64,000 nucleotides of DNA from Desulfoscipio sp. XC116 (GTDB lineage Bacteria > Bacillota > Desulfotomaculia > Desulfotomaculales > Desulfallaceae), in assembly GCF_039851975.1 (NCBI RefSeq), contig NZ_CP156660.1, positions 1,679,035 through 1,743,034 on the forward strand, written 5' to 3'. Below, piece by piece: positions 10,027-17,965 of this stretch (its first letter is position 1; each line of letters starts with the position of its first letter). The translations under genes were made by a program, and so were the position numbers. The notes beneath the pieces are model-generated. The model made no database searches and was not told the origin of the DNA. It saw only the letters and a program-made list of their open reading frames with translations.

Positions 10027-10284
10027 GTTGCCAATAAAGATGGCAACATATTTGACAATATCATTTTTTAGTCCGGTTCTTTCTATTGTATTGTGTTCTG
10101 CAAATAATGCGGCCGGAAGACAATAAATAATCATTGCTAATCTATGCCAGGAAAATCAACTGTTGTGCACATATTGTCATTTTAATGAATAGTATGTTGG
10201 AAAATATTAATATAGATGTTTTGGAATGGTTTTATCTTTTCTAATCCTATTCAGAACAAAAAGGTAAAAAAAGGAGGTTCTCAA

Positions 10285-10395
10285 ATGGCTTATGGCATTG
10301 GCGGCGGTGGATCTTTATTGTGGTTACTGTTATTGCTGGTGTTCTTTCCCTTCTTTGGAATTTTCGGTGCGGCAGGACAAAAAAATAAAAGCTAG
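10285..10395 (+). CDS. 36-residue glycine/leucine membrane peptide
   Basis: A short gene with a perfect AAGGAGG site seven bases before its ATG. It encodes 36 residues: a Gly-rich start (MAYGIGGGG), a hydrophobic segment of about 18 residues from 11 to 30 (LLWLLLLLVFFPFFGIFG) and a charged end QKNKS, so a single membrane span with the C-terminus probably in the cytoplasm. The layout recalls the small YjcZ-type sporulation peptides of Bacillus, but similarity is only architectural. The stop is about 55-90 bases before the hairpin array, and the two may share a transcript. Function unknown. Confidence 0.7.
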   Translation: MAYGIGGGGSLLWLLLLLVFFPFFGIFGAAGQKNKS

Positions 10396-10449
10396 CTTTG
10401 TACGCTAAATGTTGCCACATATTAACAGACATATAATTTTGTTGACCGG

Positions 10450-10815
10450 GCATTATATTAGCGTAAGGTTCGTAATGGCCGAGCCAAGATTATTACAGGG
10501 TCATAAAGGCTCTGTAATAGTCGGCCAAAGGTTATTATCGGGTCGCAAGGCTCGATATTAGCCGGCGGGCAGATCGGTAAGTGTTCCGGCAGGCTATATA
10601 ATAGTCATAAAGATTATTATATGGTCGCAAGGGATGTTTATCGGTCGAGCTAAGATAATTATGGGTGCCGCATGGATAGTGTCTCTTAGCTAATCCTATG
10701 GGTTTGCAGCAGTCGAGAGATTGTTGCAGGCTCATCAGGTATCCATAATTGTCGAGCAAAGATCACTATGGGTGTCGTAATGGTTCATGATAGCCGAAAG
10801 GTTGTCATGAGCTGC
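10450..10815 (+). ncRNA. Tandem-hairpin array, candidate structured RNA
   Basis: About eight units of 40-44 bases, each with an A arm (type GATTATTAnnnnGGTC) and a B arm (type GGCTnnnnTAATAGTC) that pair. Best stems: 10488-10502 with 10508-10522 (15/15, loop ATAAA); 10530-10544 with 10549-10563 (14/15, loop GCAA); 10592-10606 with 10612-10626 (15/15, loop ATAAA); 10698-10714 with 10719-10735 (17/17, loop GAGA); 10738-10753 with 10761-10776 (14/16); 10781-10795 with 10800-10814 (15/15, loop GAAA). Stem sequences differ between units while pairing is kept. Many pairs are G-U, and the loops are GNRA, only when read on the plus strand, so a plus-strand RNA is implied. No coding frame fits. Family not recognised. 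Confidence 0.75.
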
Positions 10816-10865
10816 GCAGATATGCATGGTGGTTGTAGCGTAGGTCATTACGGGCTTGAAAAGAC

Positions 10866-10898
10866 GAAATCCCCTTCTGGTATCAAGAGGGGGATTTC
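10866..10898 (+). other. 9-bp hairpin closing the RNA array
   Basis: GAAATCCCC (10866-10874) pairs perfectly with GGGGATTTC (10890-10898). There is no T run behind it, so it is not a standard terminator; it may be the 3' boundary or another element of the array transcript. From here to 11140 only weaker arm-like pieces are seen (an A-arm-like stretch at 10912-10926, a 10/14 stem at 11051-11082). Confidence 0.45.
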
Positions 10899-11139
10899 TC
10901 CTGTTAGGGATGATAATACTTGGGTCGGGGTGAAATTCTAAAGTACTGGGAAGCAGCCGCTGACTATTCTTTTTCGGGGGTGGTAAAGGCATGAGTGGTA
11001 GTCGGGATGATTGTGCATACCGCGCGAAACTAAAGCATGATACGGCAGGTGTTCATAATTATGTTTTCTGTAATACTGCGCCGGGGAGCATACGTGGTTG
11101 GAATTTTGTGCGTGATTATAACGCCTGGATAAACAGGGA

Positions 11140-12066
11140 TTAATCAAAAATTAATTCATTTTTATACAGTAAACCCACTAAAAAACCGGTTAGGCCTATA
11201 AATAAGTTTATTACGCCAAATATAATATAGATGGTACTGAGCAACCCGGTTTGTAAGGCGGCAATGATTAAAAAAAACAGGCCGAGCAAAGTGAATAACA
11301 AAGCTCTTTTTTTTGAGGCCATTATATTATCCTTGATAGAAAGAGCCATTTCTATGCCTGATATTCGAGTGTCCCCTTCTTCCTGCCATTTTTCCAACGG
11401 AAAAACGGGATGCCGGGTGTGTTTGGCCATGTGCAGTAATCCATGACCGTCAATGAGATGTATTTTAACCCGTCCATGCACCCGCCGGGCTAAACGGCGT
11501 GCTTCATCTGTGTATGAGCCGCTGCTTATAACAATACCTTTTTGAAAATGGGCTTGCTTAATTTCCCGTAGGAAATTTTTAATCTGATTGGCGGTCATCC
11601 GGTGCTCCTCCTCGGTGGGATTTAAGCACATGATGCCAATCTTTTGATTGCGCAGGTTGCCGGAAAGGGCGATGGTCGAGTTTGCACAGTGACTGAACGT
11701 TTTAAGTTTTTCAAAGGGAGCCATACCCTCAAGCAGCTCTTGAACCAGCTGGATAAATTTCTCTTGGGTATCCATGTTCTTGATATTTTGCCGGCATTTG
11801 CGGGCGCTGTACCATATATCTCGATGGGTATTCAGTGCTTTACGGCGGTTGATTTTTATTTTGGTGACTAATATAACTTCGGCTATCATTAGGGGAATGA
11901 TTATCATGTTAGTTATTGTTTGACCCAACGGTAAAAGCTGTACGGCAAAAATTGTGAAGAACCAGGTAAATATTAACGTAAGTACAAAGTCTATAGTCCG
12001 GGCCAGTCGGGTGCGCTCGTCCCGCGGTTGTTTATGCATATAGCGGTGCATGTGGTTGTTAAACAT
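11140..12066 (-). CDS. Membrane protein with Mrr-like restriction-endonuclease fold
   Basis: A 308-residue protein: two membrane spans near residues 25-70, a cytoplasmic middle domain (about 100-235), and two more spans near 250-305. The middle part reads like an Mrr_cat domain (GIMCLNP, then KGIVISSGSYTDEARRLARR and VKIHLIDGHGLLHM). The usual catalytic (D/E)-xK pair is not evident: the strand that should carry QxK reads IGIMCLN, so nuclease activity is doubtful. It stands alone and ends facing the hairpin-array region. A role in DNA-damage or phage response is only a guess. AGGAGG lies 11 bases before the ATG. Confidence 0.65.
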   Translation of the reverse strand: MFNNHMHRYMHKQPRDERTRLARTIDFVLTLIFTWFFTIFAVQLLPLGQTITNMIIIPLMIAEVILVTKIKINRRKALNTHRDIWYSARKCRQNIKNMDTQEKFIQLVQELLEGMAPFEKLKTFSHCANSTIALSGNLRNQKIGIMCLNPTEEEHRMTANQIKNFLREIKQAHFQKGIVISSGSYTDEARRLARRVHGRVKIHLIDGHGLLHMAKHTRHPVFPLEKWQEEGDTRISGIEMALSIKDNIMASKKRALLFTLLGLFFLIIAALQTGLLSTIYIIFGVINLFIGLTGFLVGLLYKNELIFD

Positions 12067-12369
12067 AACAATGAATTCCTCCTGTGCTAACGCAATAGGT
12101 AAGATAAAGAAGCGGCTTAAATTTTGCCTTATTAAAGGATAGCTATTATTATTTTAATTACTATAAAATGATAGGTAATGTTAATGAAAAGTATTGCCTG
12201 CTTTTAATATTTTTACACTTTAGGGCTATAATTTTTCTGCGTAAGGCCGACCCTGAACAGGGTCGGCCTTTTTGGCATAATACCGATATCTCGTGCCGGG
12301 TTCGGAAATGTTGTCACAATGGTAATCAATAAATGTCAGCAATTCCAATACGATTAATAAAAAGTCGTC
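12067..12369. other. Intergenic region, no gene seen
   Basis: AT-rich. It holds a TATAAT at 12229-12234 without a clear -35 box and a strong plus-strand terminator directly after it; no frame with a ribosome site was found. Confidence 0.5.
12243..12273 (+). terminator. Strong plus-strand terminator without an obvious gene
   Basis: A GC-rich stem of about 12 bp (AAGGCCGACCC with GGGTCGGCCTT) followed by five T on the plus strand. The nearest genes on either side are on the minus strand, where the T run is lacking. Confidence 0.65.
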
Positions 12370-13137
12370 TTAAACAACTTTTTCACCTACGGCAGGGTTC
12401 TCAGGATTTTTCAACTCACCTACTTTAAAATGGTTGGTCATGTCTTTTTCTACAAACCGCCAGGTCTCCTCGGCGTTGGTACGCCAATTGGTGGGGCAGG
12501 CCGCCAGTGCCTCTACAAAGGAGAAGCCCCGTCCGGCCAGCTGGTTTTCCAGCGCTTTTTTTATATACCCTTTCAACTGTCTTAAGTTGGCGATGGTGCC
12601 ACGTGCCACATAAGCCCCTTCCCGGGTTATGGCGGCGACCATTTCCGGCCCTTGCATGGGGTAGCCTGTGGGTGCCGGGTCGCGCCCGTAAGGGCTGGTT
12701 TCGGTTTTTTGCCCCGGCATGGTAGTGGGAGCCATCTGGCCGCCGGTCATGGCGTATACCGTATTGTTGGCTAAGATGACCGTGATGTTTTCATTGCGGC
12801 TTGCTGCGTTAACCAGGTGCTGCGAGCCAATGGCGTAGCCACCGCCGTCGCCCATATAAGCTATGCAAACGGTGTCGGGGTTGGCTCTCTTAATGCCGGT
12901 GGCCACCGGGGTGGTGCGTCCATGGTGTGTTTGTACACTATCCACATTGAAAAAGTCCCAGGACAGCAGTGAACAGCCAATATCGCAGCCAAATACGGTG
13001 CGCTGCTGGATATCCAGTTCGTCTATGGCTTCACCCAGACATTTTAATACCAGTCCGTGGCCGCACCCGGGACAAAACTTATGTGGTTTGGTTTCTATTC
13101 GCCAGCTGCGCGGCATTACCGGTTGGGGTTCGGGCAT
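12370..13137 (-). CDS. 2-oxoacid:ferredoxin oxidoreductase, beta (TPP-binding) subunit
   Basis: A 255-residue KorB/VorB-type subunit. CPGCGHG near residue 20 and the thiamine diphosphate motif GDGGGYAIGSQHLVNA (about 96-111) followed by NNTVYAMTGGQ are intact. Such proteins pair with an alpha subunit and a ferredoxin-like subunit to convert a 2-oxoacid and CoA to acyl-CoA with reduction of ferredoxin. No alpha or gamma subunit gene adjoins it: the gene has its own AAGGAGGG site and sits alone between hairpins. Substrate (2-oxoglutarate or branched 2-oxoacids) cannot be decided. Confidence 0.85.
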   Translation of the reverse strand: MPEPQPVMPRSWRIETKPHKFCPGCGHGLVLKCLGEAIDELDIQQRTVFGCDIGCSLLSWDFFNVDSVQTHHGRTTPVATGIKRANPDTVCIAYMGDGGGYAIGSQHLVNAASRNENITVILANNTVYAMTGGQMAPTTMPGQKTETSPYGRDPAPTGYPMQGPEMVAAITREGAYVARGTIANLRQLKGYIKKALENQLAGRGFSFVEALAACPTNWRTNAEETWRFVEKDMTNHFKVGELKNPENPAVGEKVV

Positions 13138-13282
13138 ATCATTCCCTCCTTGTAGCTTATCGTGAAAAATTAATTCTTTTTTGTGATGTTGTTTTTTGTT
13201 GATATGCTTATCTATTATTTCAATATCACCCGGTAAAGCTCTTGATATACAGGGATGGTGTTAATTTTTTTGACGGTGTGAA

Positions 13283-13323
13283 TATAGAAAGACCCCCGTG
13301 TAATAAGCGGGGGTCTTTCTATA
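13283..13323 (-). terminator. Terminator after the ArgA-like gene
   Basis: A near-perfect 16-bp stem (core GAAAGACCCCCG with CGGGGGTCTTTC), 15 bases beyond the stop of the acetyltransferase gene. Confidence 0.8.
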
Positions 13324-13337
13324 TAAGGTTATTTAGT

Positions 13338-13796
13338 TTAAATATCAAGTGTTTTAATTACTGCTACTTCGTCACAATTAGGGAATTTGGGGCAGTTGAT
13401 GCATTCTTTCCAAACCTTCTGGGGCAGCTCTTCTTTGTCAATTAGTTTAAAGCCGCACTTGACAAAAAAGGGGGCCTGGTAGGTAAGGGCAAATACTCTG
13501 GGTATTTCGATGTCCACGGCCTCGGCAAGAAAGGCATCTAGCAGACCGCGACCGACTTGTTGATGCTGGTATGGTTCCTCTACAGCCAGGGAGCGTATTT
13601 CAGCTAAATCATCCCAAATAATATGCAGTGAACCTGCTCCCACAATGCGTCCGCCTACATCGGCAACGATAAACTCCCGCAAACTTTCATACAAAGAGGA
13701 ACGGGAACGGGCCAGCATCAGATTTCGTTCGGCAAAGTGAGTAATCAGTTGATGGATGGATTCAATATCCGAAATTTTAGCTTTGCGAAAAAGCAA
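13338..13796 (-). CDS. argA: ArgA-type N-acetyltransferase (N-acetylglutamate synthase)
   Basis: A 152-residue GNAT protein. The acetyl-CoA loop reads YQHQQVGRGLL (about 88-98); the end FFVKCGFKLIDKEELPQKVW with two Cys pairs near CINCPKFPNC is typical of short stand-alone ArgA proteins of Clostridia and actinobacteria. It would acetylate glutamate, the first step of arginine synthesis. No other arg genes are near. The start is a TTG with CAGGAG six bases upstream. Confidence 0.8.
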   Translation of the reverse strand: MLFRKAKISDIESIHQLITHFAERNLMLARSRSSLYESLREFIVADVGGRIVGAGSLHIIWDDLAEIRSLAVEEPYQHQQVGRGLLDAFLAEAVDIEIPRVFALTYQAPFFVKCGFKLIDKEELPQKVWKECINCPKFPNCDEVAVIKTLDI

Positions 13797-13979
13797 ATTA
13801 ATCTCCTGCCTTTAAACTGGTATATGTCCGGGCGGAATAATTGCGGTCCGGTATTTCGAAACGAAACGTCTTTGGTACCGTACGTCGCTAATGACACAAA
13901 CAGCACCGAACCAACAATGGTATCTCAGTCCGGCGTTGATAACGCCAGGGAATCTATAAGCGTGCTTTTATGGCCGGGG

Positions 13980-14813
13980 TTAGTATCCGGCACCGGTTTG
14001 CGCGGCATAGGCCACGGCGTTGCGAAATAAAGGCAGACCGTGGGGTTCACCTAAAGAGGCCCGTCGCCAGTTGGGGTGGTGGAACGTTTCCACAAACCTT
14101 TCCGGGTGCGGCATCAATCCCAGTATTCGTCCGGTCTGATCGCATATGCCGCCGATGGCGTGCAGCGAGCCGTTGGGGTTTTGCGGATAATCCTGTGTGG
14201 GTTGCCCACAGGCGGTGCCGGCGTAACGAAACACTACCTGCCCCGCCTGTTCTATTTTTTGCAAAGTTATCTCATCGGTAAAAAATTTGCCTTCACCGTG
14301 AGCTGCTTGGTACTGCACTACGGTGCCCGCCAGACCCCGGGTGAATACGCAGTGGTTTTGCTCGACCAGAAGGTTGGTCCAGCGGCATTCAAAATGGCCG
14401 CTGTCGTTTTGCATCAGCGTGGCCTTGATGCTGCCCAGCTCGCTCCAGGGTAAAAGCCCGGTGCGCACCAGCACCTGAAAGCCATTGCAAATGCCCAGCA
14501 CCAGTTTGCCGTCGTCCACAAACCGTCTCAGTCTGTCGCTTAAGAAAGAGGCCATTTCTACAGATAACACCTTACCTGAATGGATATCGTCGCCGTAAGA
14601 AAATCCCCCGGGCACAGCCAGTATCTGGTAGTCGCTCAACTTTTCCGCACCGCATCTAAGCTGGTTGACGTGTATCAGCCGGCAATCCCCACCGGCCTTG
14701 CTGAAAGCATAAGCTGTTTCCTGGTCGCAGTTGGTGCCGTCGGTATGCAATATGCATACCCGCGGTTTGACACCACGGACAATTGACTCCTTGGGCTGAC
14801 AAGTATTTAACAT
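13980..14813 (-). CDS. purQ: Phosphoribosylformylglycinamidine synthase, glutaminase subunit
   Basis: A 277-residue class I glutamine amidotransferase (PurQ). The nucleophile Cys is in VLGICNGFQVL (about 101), and MPHPERF near the C-terminus carries the catalytic His and Glu. It feeds ammonia to PurL for FGAM formation in purine synthesis. It overlaps purL by 7 bases, with GGGAGGTG ahead of the ATG. The first 14 residues are an extra tail compared with typical PurQ. Confidence 0.93.
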   Translation of the reverse strand: MLNTCQPKESIVRGVKPRVCILHTDGTNCDQETAYAFSKAGGDCRLIHVNQLRCGAEKLSDYQILAVPGGFSYGDDIHSGKVLSVEMASFLSDRLRRFVDDGKLVLGICNGFQVLVRTGLLPWSELGSIKATLMQNDSGHFECRWTNLLVEQNHCVFTRGLAGTVVQYQAAHGEGKFFTDEITLQKIEQAGQVVFRYAGTACGQPTQDYPQNPNGSLHAIGGICDQTGRILGLMPHPERFVETFHHPNWRRASLGEPHGLPLFRNAVAYAAQTGAGY

Positions 14814-17647
14814 CCGCCGAACACCTCCCGCATGGGTTTCTGCCAGGCTTGCAACAGTTTGGCGGTGGCAAGGTTAAAAATGCTGTTGTTATCCCGGGTG
14901 ACCGAAATATTTTGATTGGCTGTGGTGCGGCCCAGTATGATATGGGGCACGTCAGCCAATAGCTCATCAATTTGGGCTTGGTCAGCCAGTTCCACCACAA
15001 AGCAGCCCGCTGTTTCGTTGAACAGGAAGTAATCCGTCCGTTCTTGGGCCGGTACATTTACTTCAGCGCCCAAGCCTCCGCCCAGACACATTTCGGCCAG
15101 GGCGGCCAGCAGACCGCCTTCGCTAATGTCATGGCAGGCCAGTATCGCGCCGTTTTTAATAGTCCGGTGCAGACCGTGCAAAGTTGTGGTGAACTGCGCC
15201 AGATCTATTTGCGGCACCCGGGTCGATGTGGCAGCCGTAACGTCAAAGTACGCAGAGCCGCCCATTTGGCTGACTTTACGCTGACCCACCAGGGCGATAA
15301 TATTGCCGGGGCGCTTGAAATCGGTGGATATTGTTTGGGTGACGTCCGCTATCCGCCCGAAACAGGATATGCAGAGTACGGGCGGTATCTTAAGCACCGA
15401 GCCGTCCGGGGCGCGATAGGTGCTGCTAAGACTGTCCTTGCCCGAGATAAAGGGCATGCCTGTGGCTTTGACAAAATCCACACAGGCATCCACGGCCCGG
15501 TCCAGGTCATATAAAGACTCTTCGTCCGGGTAGGGCCAGATAAAGTTGTCTATTAAAACCAGTTCATTCGGGTTGGCACCCGAGGCCACTGCGTTGGCCA
15601 CCGCCTCTGCGGCAGCCCAAAGGCTTCCGGCGTAGGGGTCAATGGTGTTCAGCACCGGGTTTAGGCCGTGGGCGATAACAGCTCCGTATTTATGCCCGGG
15701 CACAGGGGCTATGATCACGGCGTCATTGGGAGCGTTTCCCTCTACCCCGGCGAATGGAGGCAATGCACTGCTGCCCTGTACACCGTGATCATACATGCGT
15801 ACAATGGGCTCTTTGGAACATACGTTGAGATGCTGCATTACTTTAGTGCATAATTGCTCCCAGGCACAGGGTAAGTCAGGCTCGCAAGTTTCCGCCGTGA
15901 TCTTACGGGGCACGGCGGTCATAGTTCGATCGGGGATGCCGTGGTGTAAAAACTCCATACCCAGATTACACACCGGCTTATCGTGATAGAAAACCTCAAG
16001 CTGGCCGGTGGCGGTAAACTCGCCGATAACGGTGACTTCGACATTGTGCTCCCGGCAGATGTCCGCCAGGCGTTCCATGTGGGCCGGGTCCACTGCCAGG
16101 GCCATTCTTTCCTGACTTTCGGACAGCCAGATTTCCCATGGTGCCAGCCCCTGGTATTTTAGAGGTGCCCGGTCCAGGAGAATGCGTACCCCTGTTTCTT
16201 CACCCATTTCCCCGAAGGCCGAGGCGAAGCCGCCTGCACCGCAGTCGGTGATAGCCCGGATAAGTTTTTCATCCCGGGCACGCAAAAGGGCGTCGCTCAT
16301 GCGCTTTTCTTCAATGGCATGGCCTATCTGCACCGCGCTGGCATTGACATCCATAGTGCGGTGGGTCATTTCACCGCTGGAAAAGGTAGCCCCGTGGATG
16401 CCGTCCCGTCCGGTGCGTCCCCCCACAATCACAGCCAGATCACCGCTTACCGCCTGTCCCTTGCCGGCGTCGGCGGCCGGCATGATACCGTAGGCGCCTA
16501 CGATAATGGTGGGCTTGGCTCTGAAATCACGGTGGAAATGTATTGAACCGTTATTAGTGGGTATGCCCATGCGGTTACCGTAATCCCGTACCCCATCTAC
16601 CACCCGGCGCAGCAAATAATGGGGGTGTAGACAGCCCGGTGGCACATCGGCGGTGGGCAGGTCCGGCGGTGCAAAGCAGAACATGTCCGTGGAAGCAACC
16701 ACCTTGGCGCCTTTACCGGTGCCCATAATATCCCGGAAAACCCCGCCGCTGCCTGTCATAGCCCCGCCGTAGGGCTCGATGGCCGACGGGGAGTTGTGCG
16801 TTTCCACCTTGCCGCACAGGGCCAGGCCGTCGTAAAATTCGATTACGCCTGAATTATCCTCGAAGGCGGATAGCACCAACGGGTGGGCTGCCTGGTCGGT
16901 AGATTCCCGCAACCTCTGGTAGAGCGGTTTTTTGGCCCGGCCTTCTACCATAATAGTGGCCTTGAACGTCTTATGCACGCAGTGTTCCGACCAGGTTTGG
17001 GCCAGGGTTTCAATTTCGCAGTCTGTAGGGTCACGGTCCAGGTCGGCAAAATAATTCTTAATGGCCCGCATTTCTTCAAGGTTTAAAAATAAGTTATCCC
17101 GGCTCAGCTCCAGCAGTGCTTTATTATCCATCTGTCTGACGGGAATTACCCGGGTGCTGCCGGGACGGCCCTTAAGTATAAGGGTGGCCGGTTTTTCCGT
17201 GACCACTCTCTCCACTGTTTCATTAACCAGTAATCTGGTTAATATGTGTTCGGTATCGGCATTTGATAAAGTGCCGTAGAACCCATATTCATAACTGGAA
17301 TCGGCCGCTATGAGTCCGGTAATGCCTAAATCTGCGGCCGCCTTTACAATGGAGCCGGTCTCCGGGTTCATTACGCCGGGTTTATAGGACACTTCCAATA
17401 GCTTATCGGCATCTTTAATAACTGCCTCGTTGATCGTATAAATCTGAAACACTTCTTCAGCCAGCAAGTGGCGGGCTAAAAAATCGGCTTGCAAGGCACT
17501 GATGCCCTCCAGGCGGTAAACCTTGGCGGTAACCAGCCCGGTAATGCTTGTGATGTGCAGGGTGTTTTGAATCTCGTGCAGCAAGTGCTTACCTTTGATA
17601 TCCTCCAGGTGGGGCATGGTTTTTACCCGCACTTCCTGTATTGCCAT
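14807..17647 (-). CDS. purL: Phosphoribosylformylglycinamidine synthase, large subunit with PurS-like N-terminus
   Basis: A 946-residue PurL, about 200 residues longer than the small-type enzyme. Residues 1-180 look like two PurS-type modules (VRVKTMPHLEDIKGKHLLHEIQ...), so the separate PurS protein is probably built in. The catalytic core follows: TWSEHCVHKTF near 220, VETHNSPSAIEPYGGA, and CHDISEGGLLAALAEM. It converts FGAR, ATP and glutamine-derived ammonia to FGAM. GGAGGTG lies seven bases before the ATG. The 5' region was opened by the insertion sequence; no purine riboswitch is visible. Confidence 0.93.
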   Translation of the reverse strand: MAIQEVRVKTMPHLEDIKGKHLLHEIQNTLHITSITGLVTAKVYRLEGISALQADFLARHLLAEEVFQIYTINEAVIKDADKLLEVSYKPGVMNPETGSIVKAAADLGITGLIAADSSYEYGFYGTLSNADTEHILTRLLVNETVERVVTEKPATLILKGRPGSTRVIPVRQMDNKALLELSRDNLFLNLEEMRAIKNYFADLDRDPTDCEIETLAQTWSEHCVHKTFKATIMVEGRAKKPLYQRLRESTDQAAHPLVLSAFEDNSGVIEFYDGLALCGKVETHNSPSAIEPYGGAMTGSGGVFRDIMGTGKGAKVVASTDMFCFAPPDLPTADVPPGCLHPHYLLRRVVDGVRDYGNRMGIPTNNGSIHFHRDFRAKPTIIVGAYGIMPAADAGKGQAVSGDLAVIVGGRTGRDGIHGATFSSGEMTHRTMDVNASAVQIGHAIEEKRMSDALLRARDEKLIRAITDCGAGGFASAFGEMGEETGVRILLDRAPLKYQGLAPWEIWLSESQERMALAVDPAHMERLADICREHNVEVTVIGEFTATGQLEVFYHDKPVCNLGMEFLHHGIPDRTMTAVPRKITAETCEPDLPCAWEQLCTKVMQHLNVCSKEPIVRMYDHGVQGSSALPPFAGVEGNAPNDAVIIAPVPGHKYGAVIAHGLNPVLNTIDPYAGSLWAAAEAVANAVASGANPNELVLIDNFIWPYPDEESLYDLDRAVDACVDFVKATGMPFISGKDSLSSTYRAPDGSVLKIPPVLCISCFGRIADVTQTISTDFKRPGNIIALVGQRKVSQMGGSAYFDVTAATSTRVPQIDLAQFTTTLHGLHRTIKNGAILACHDISEGGLLAALAEMCLGGGLGAEVNVPAQERTDYFLFNETAGCFVVELADQAQIDELLADVPHIILGRTTANQNISVTRDNNSIFNLATAKLLQAWQKPMREVFGGC

Positions 17648-17748
17648 TTATTCACACCTCCAGGATTTTATGCGGTGTTTAAAAAATAAAAATTCCGGCC
17701 TGGTAGGGCCGAAAACTAACCTTGCGCAGTACTATTGTATTTTAATAT

Positions 17749-17828
17749 ATCTAAGTCCTAAAAACAACTCTAATAAACTAAATACGCTTTCTACCTTAAT
17801 CAATACAAGGAAAACCTGTAGTACAATC
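17749..17828 (+). repeat. Left copy of 80-bp direct repeat (IS target duplication)
   Basis: Identical over 80 bases to 19841-19920, and the identity stops exactly at both ends. The two copies bracket the insertion sequence, so this is best read as a long target-site duplication. Only noncoding DNA upstream of purL is involved. Confidence 0.93.
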
Positions 17829-17865
17829 GGGTCTTTGACAGTTGCATGGTCAAAAAAACGCTGGA

Positions 17866-17893
17866 AGCCTTGAAATAGGCTTATTTTTTTGTC
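17866..17893 (+). terminator. Hairpin with T run at the IS left end
   Basis: AAGCC and GGCTT pair around a short loop, then a run of seven T ends at 17890. It would block read-through transcription into the transposase gene. Confidence 0.6.
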
Positions 17894-17911
17894 AAATTTC
17901 CTGGTTTACTA

Positions 17912-17940
17912 TTGCGTAATGTTTGGTATTGTGTTACAAT
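17912..17940 (+). promoter_or_regulatory. Transposase promoter
   Basis: TTGCGT (17912-17917) and TACAAT (17935-17940) with a 17-base spacer, 25 bases before the transposase ATG. Confidence 0.65.
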
Positions 17941-17965
17941 ACAAAGGATTGGGGGTTTTTAAGGT

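Noticed and set aside
9844-10134. Minus-strand frame of 96 codons across the tRNA-Sec locus
   Set aside because: It runs antisense through tRNA-Sec and its terminator, has no ribosome site and no family-like composition.
10450-10860. CRISPR array
   Set aside because: Units are imperfect, each unit is itself near-palindromic, there are no constant repeats with unique spacers, and no cas genes are near.
10991-11143. Plus-strand frame of 50 codons (MSGSRDDCAYRAKLKHD...) behind GGGGGTGG
   Set aside because: The composition is plausible, but the area contains decayed hairpin-array arms (for example 11051-11082) and no terminator or homology is known; not strong enough to call.
10247-11147. Four minus-strand frames of 68-85 codons through the hairpin array
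   Set aside because: They are antisense to the structured repeats and the small peptide, lack ribosome sites, and have improbable His/Tyr/Asn-rich products.
17648-17748. Purine riboswitch before purL
   Set aside because: The short leader shows no three-way junction or conserved loop bases.
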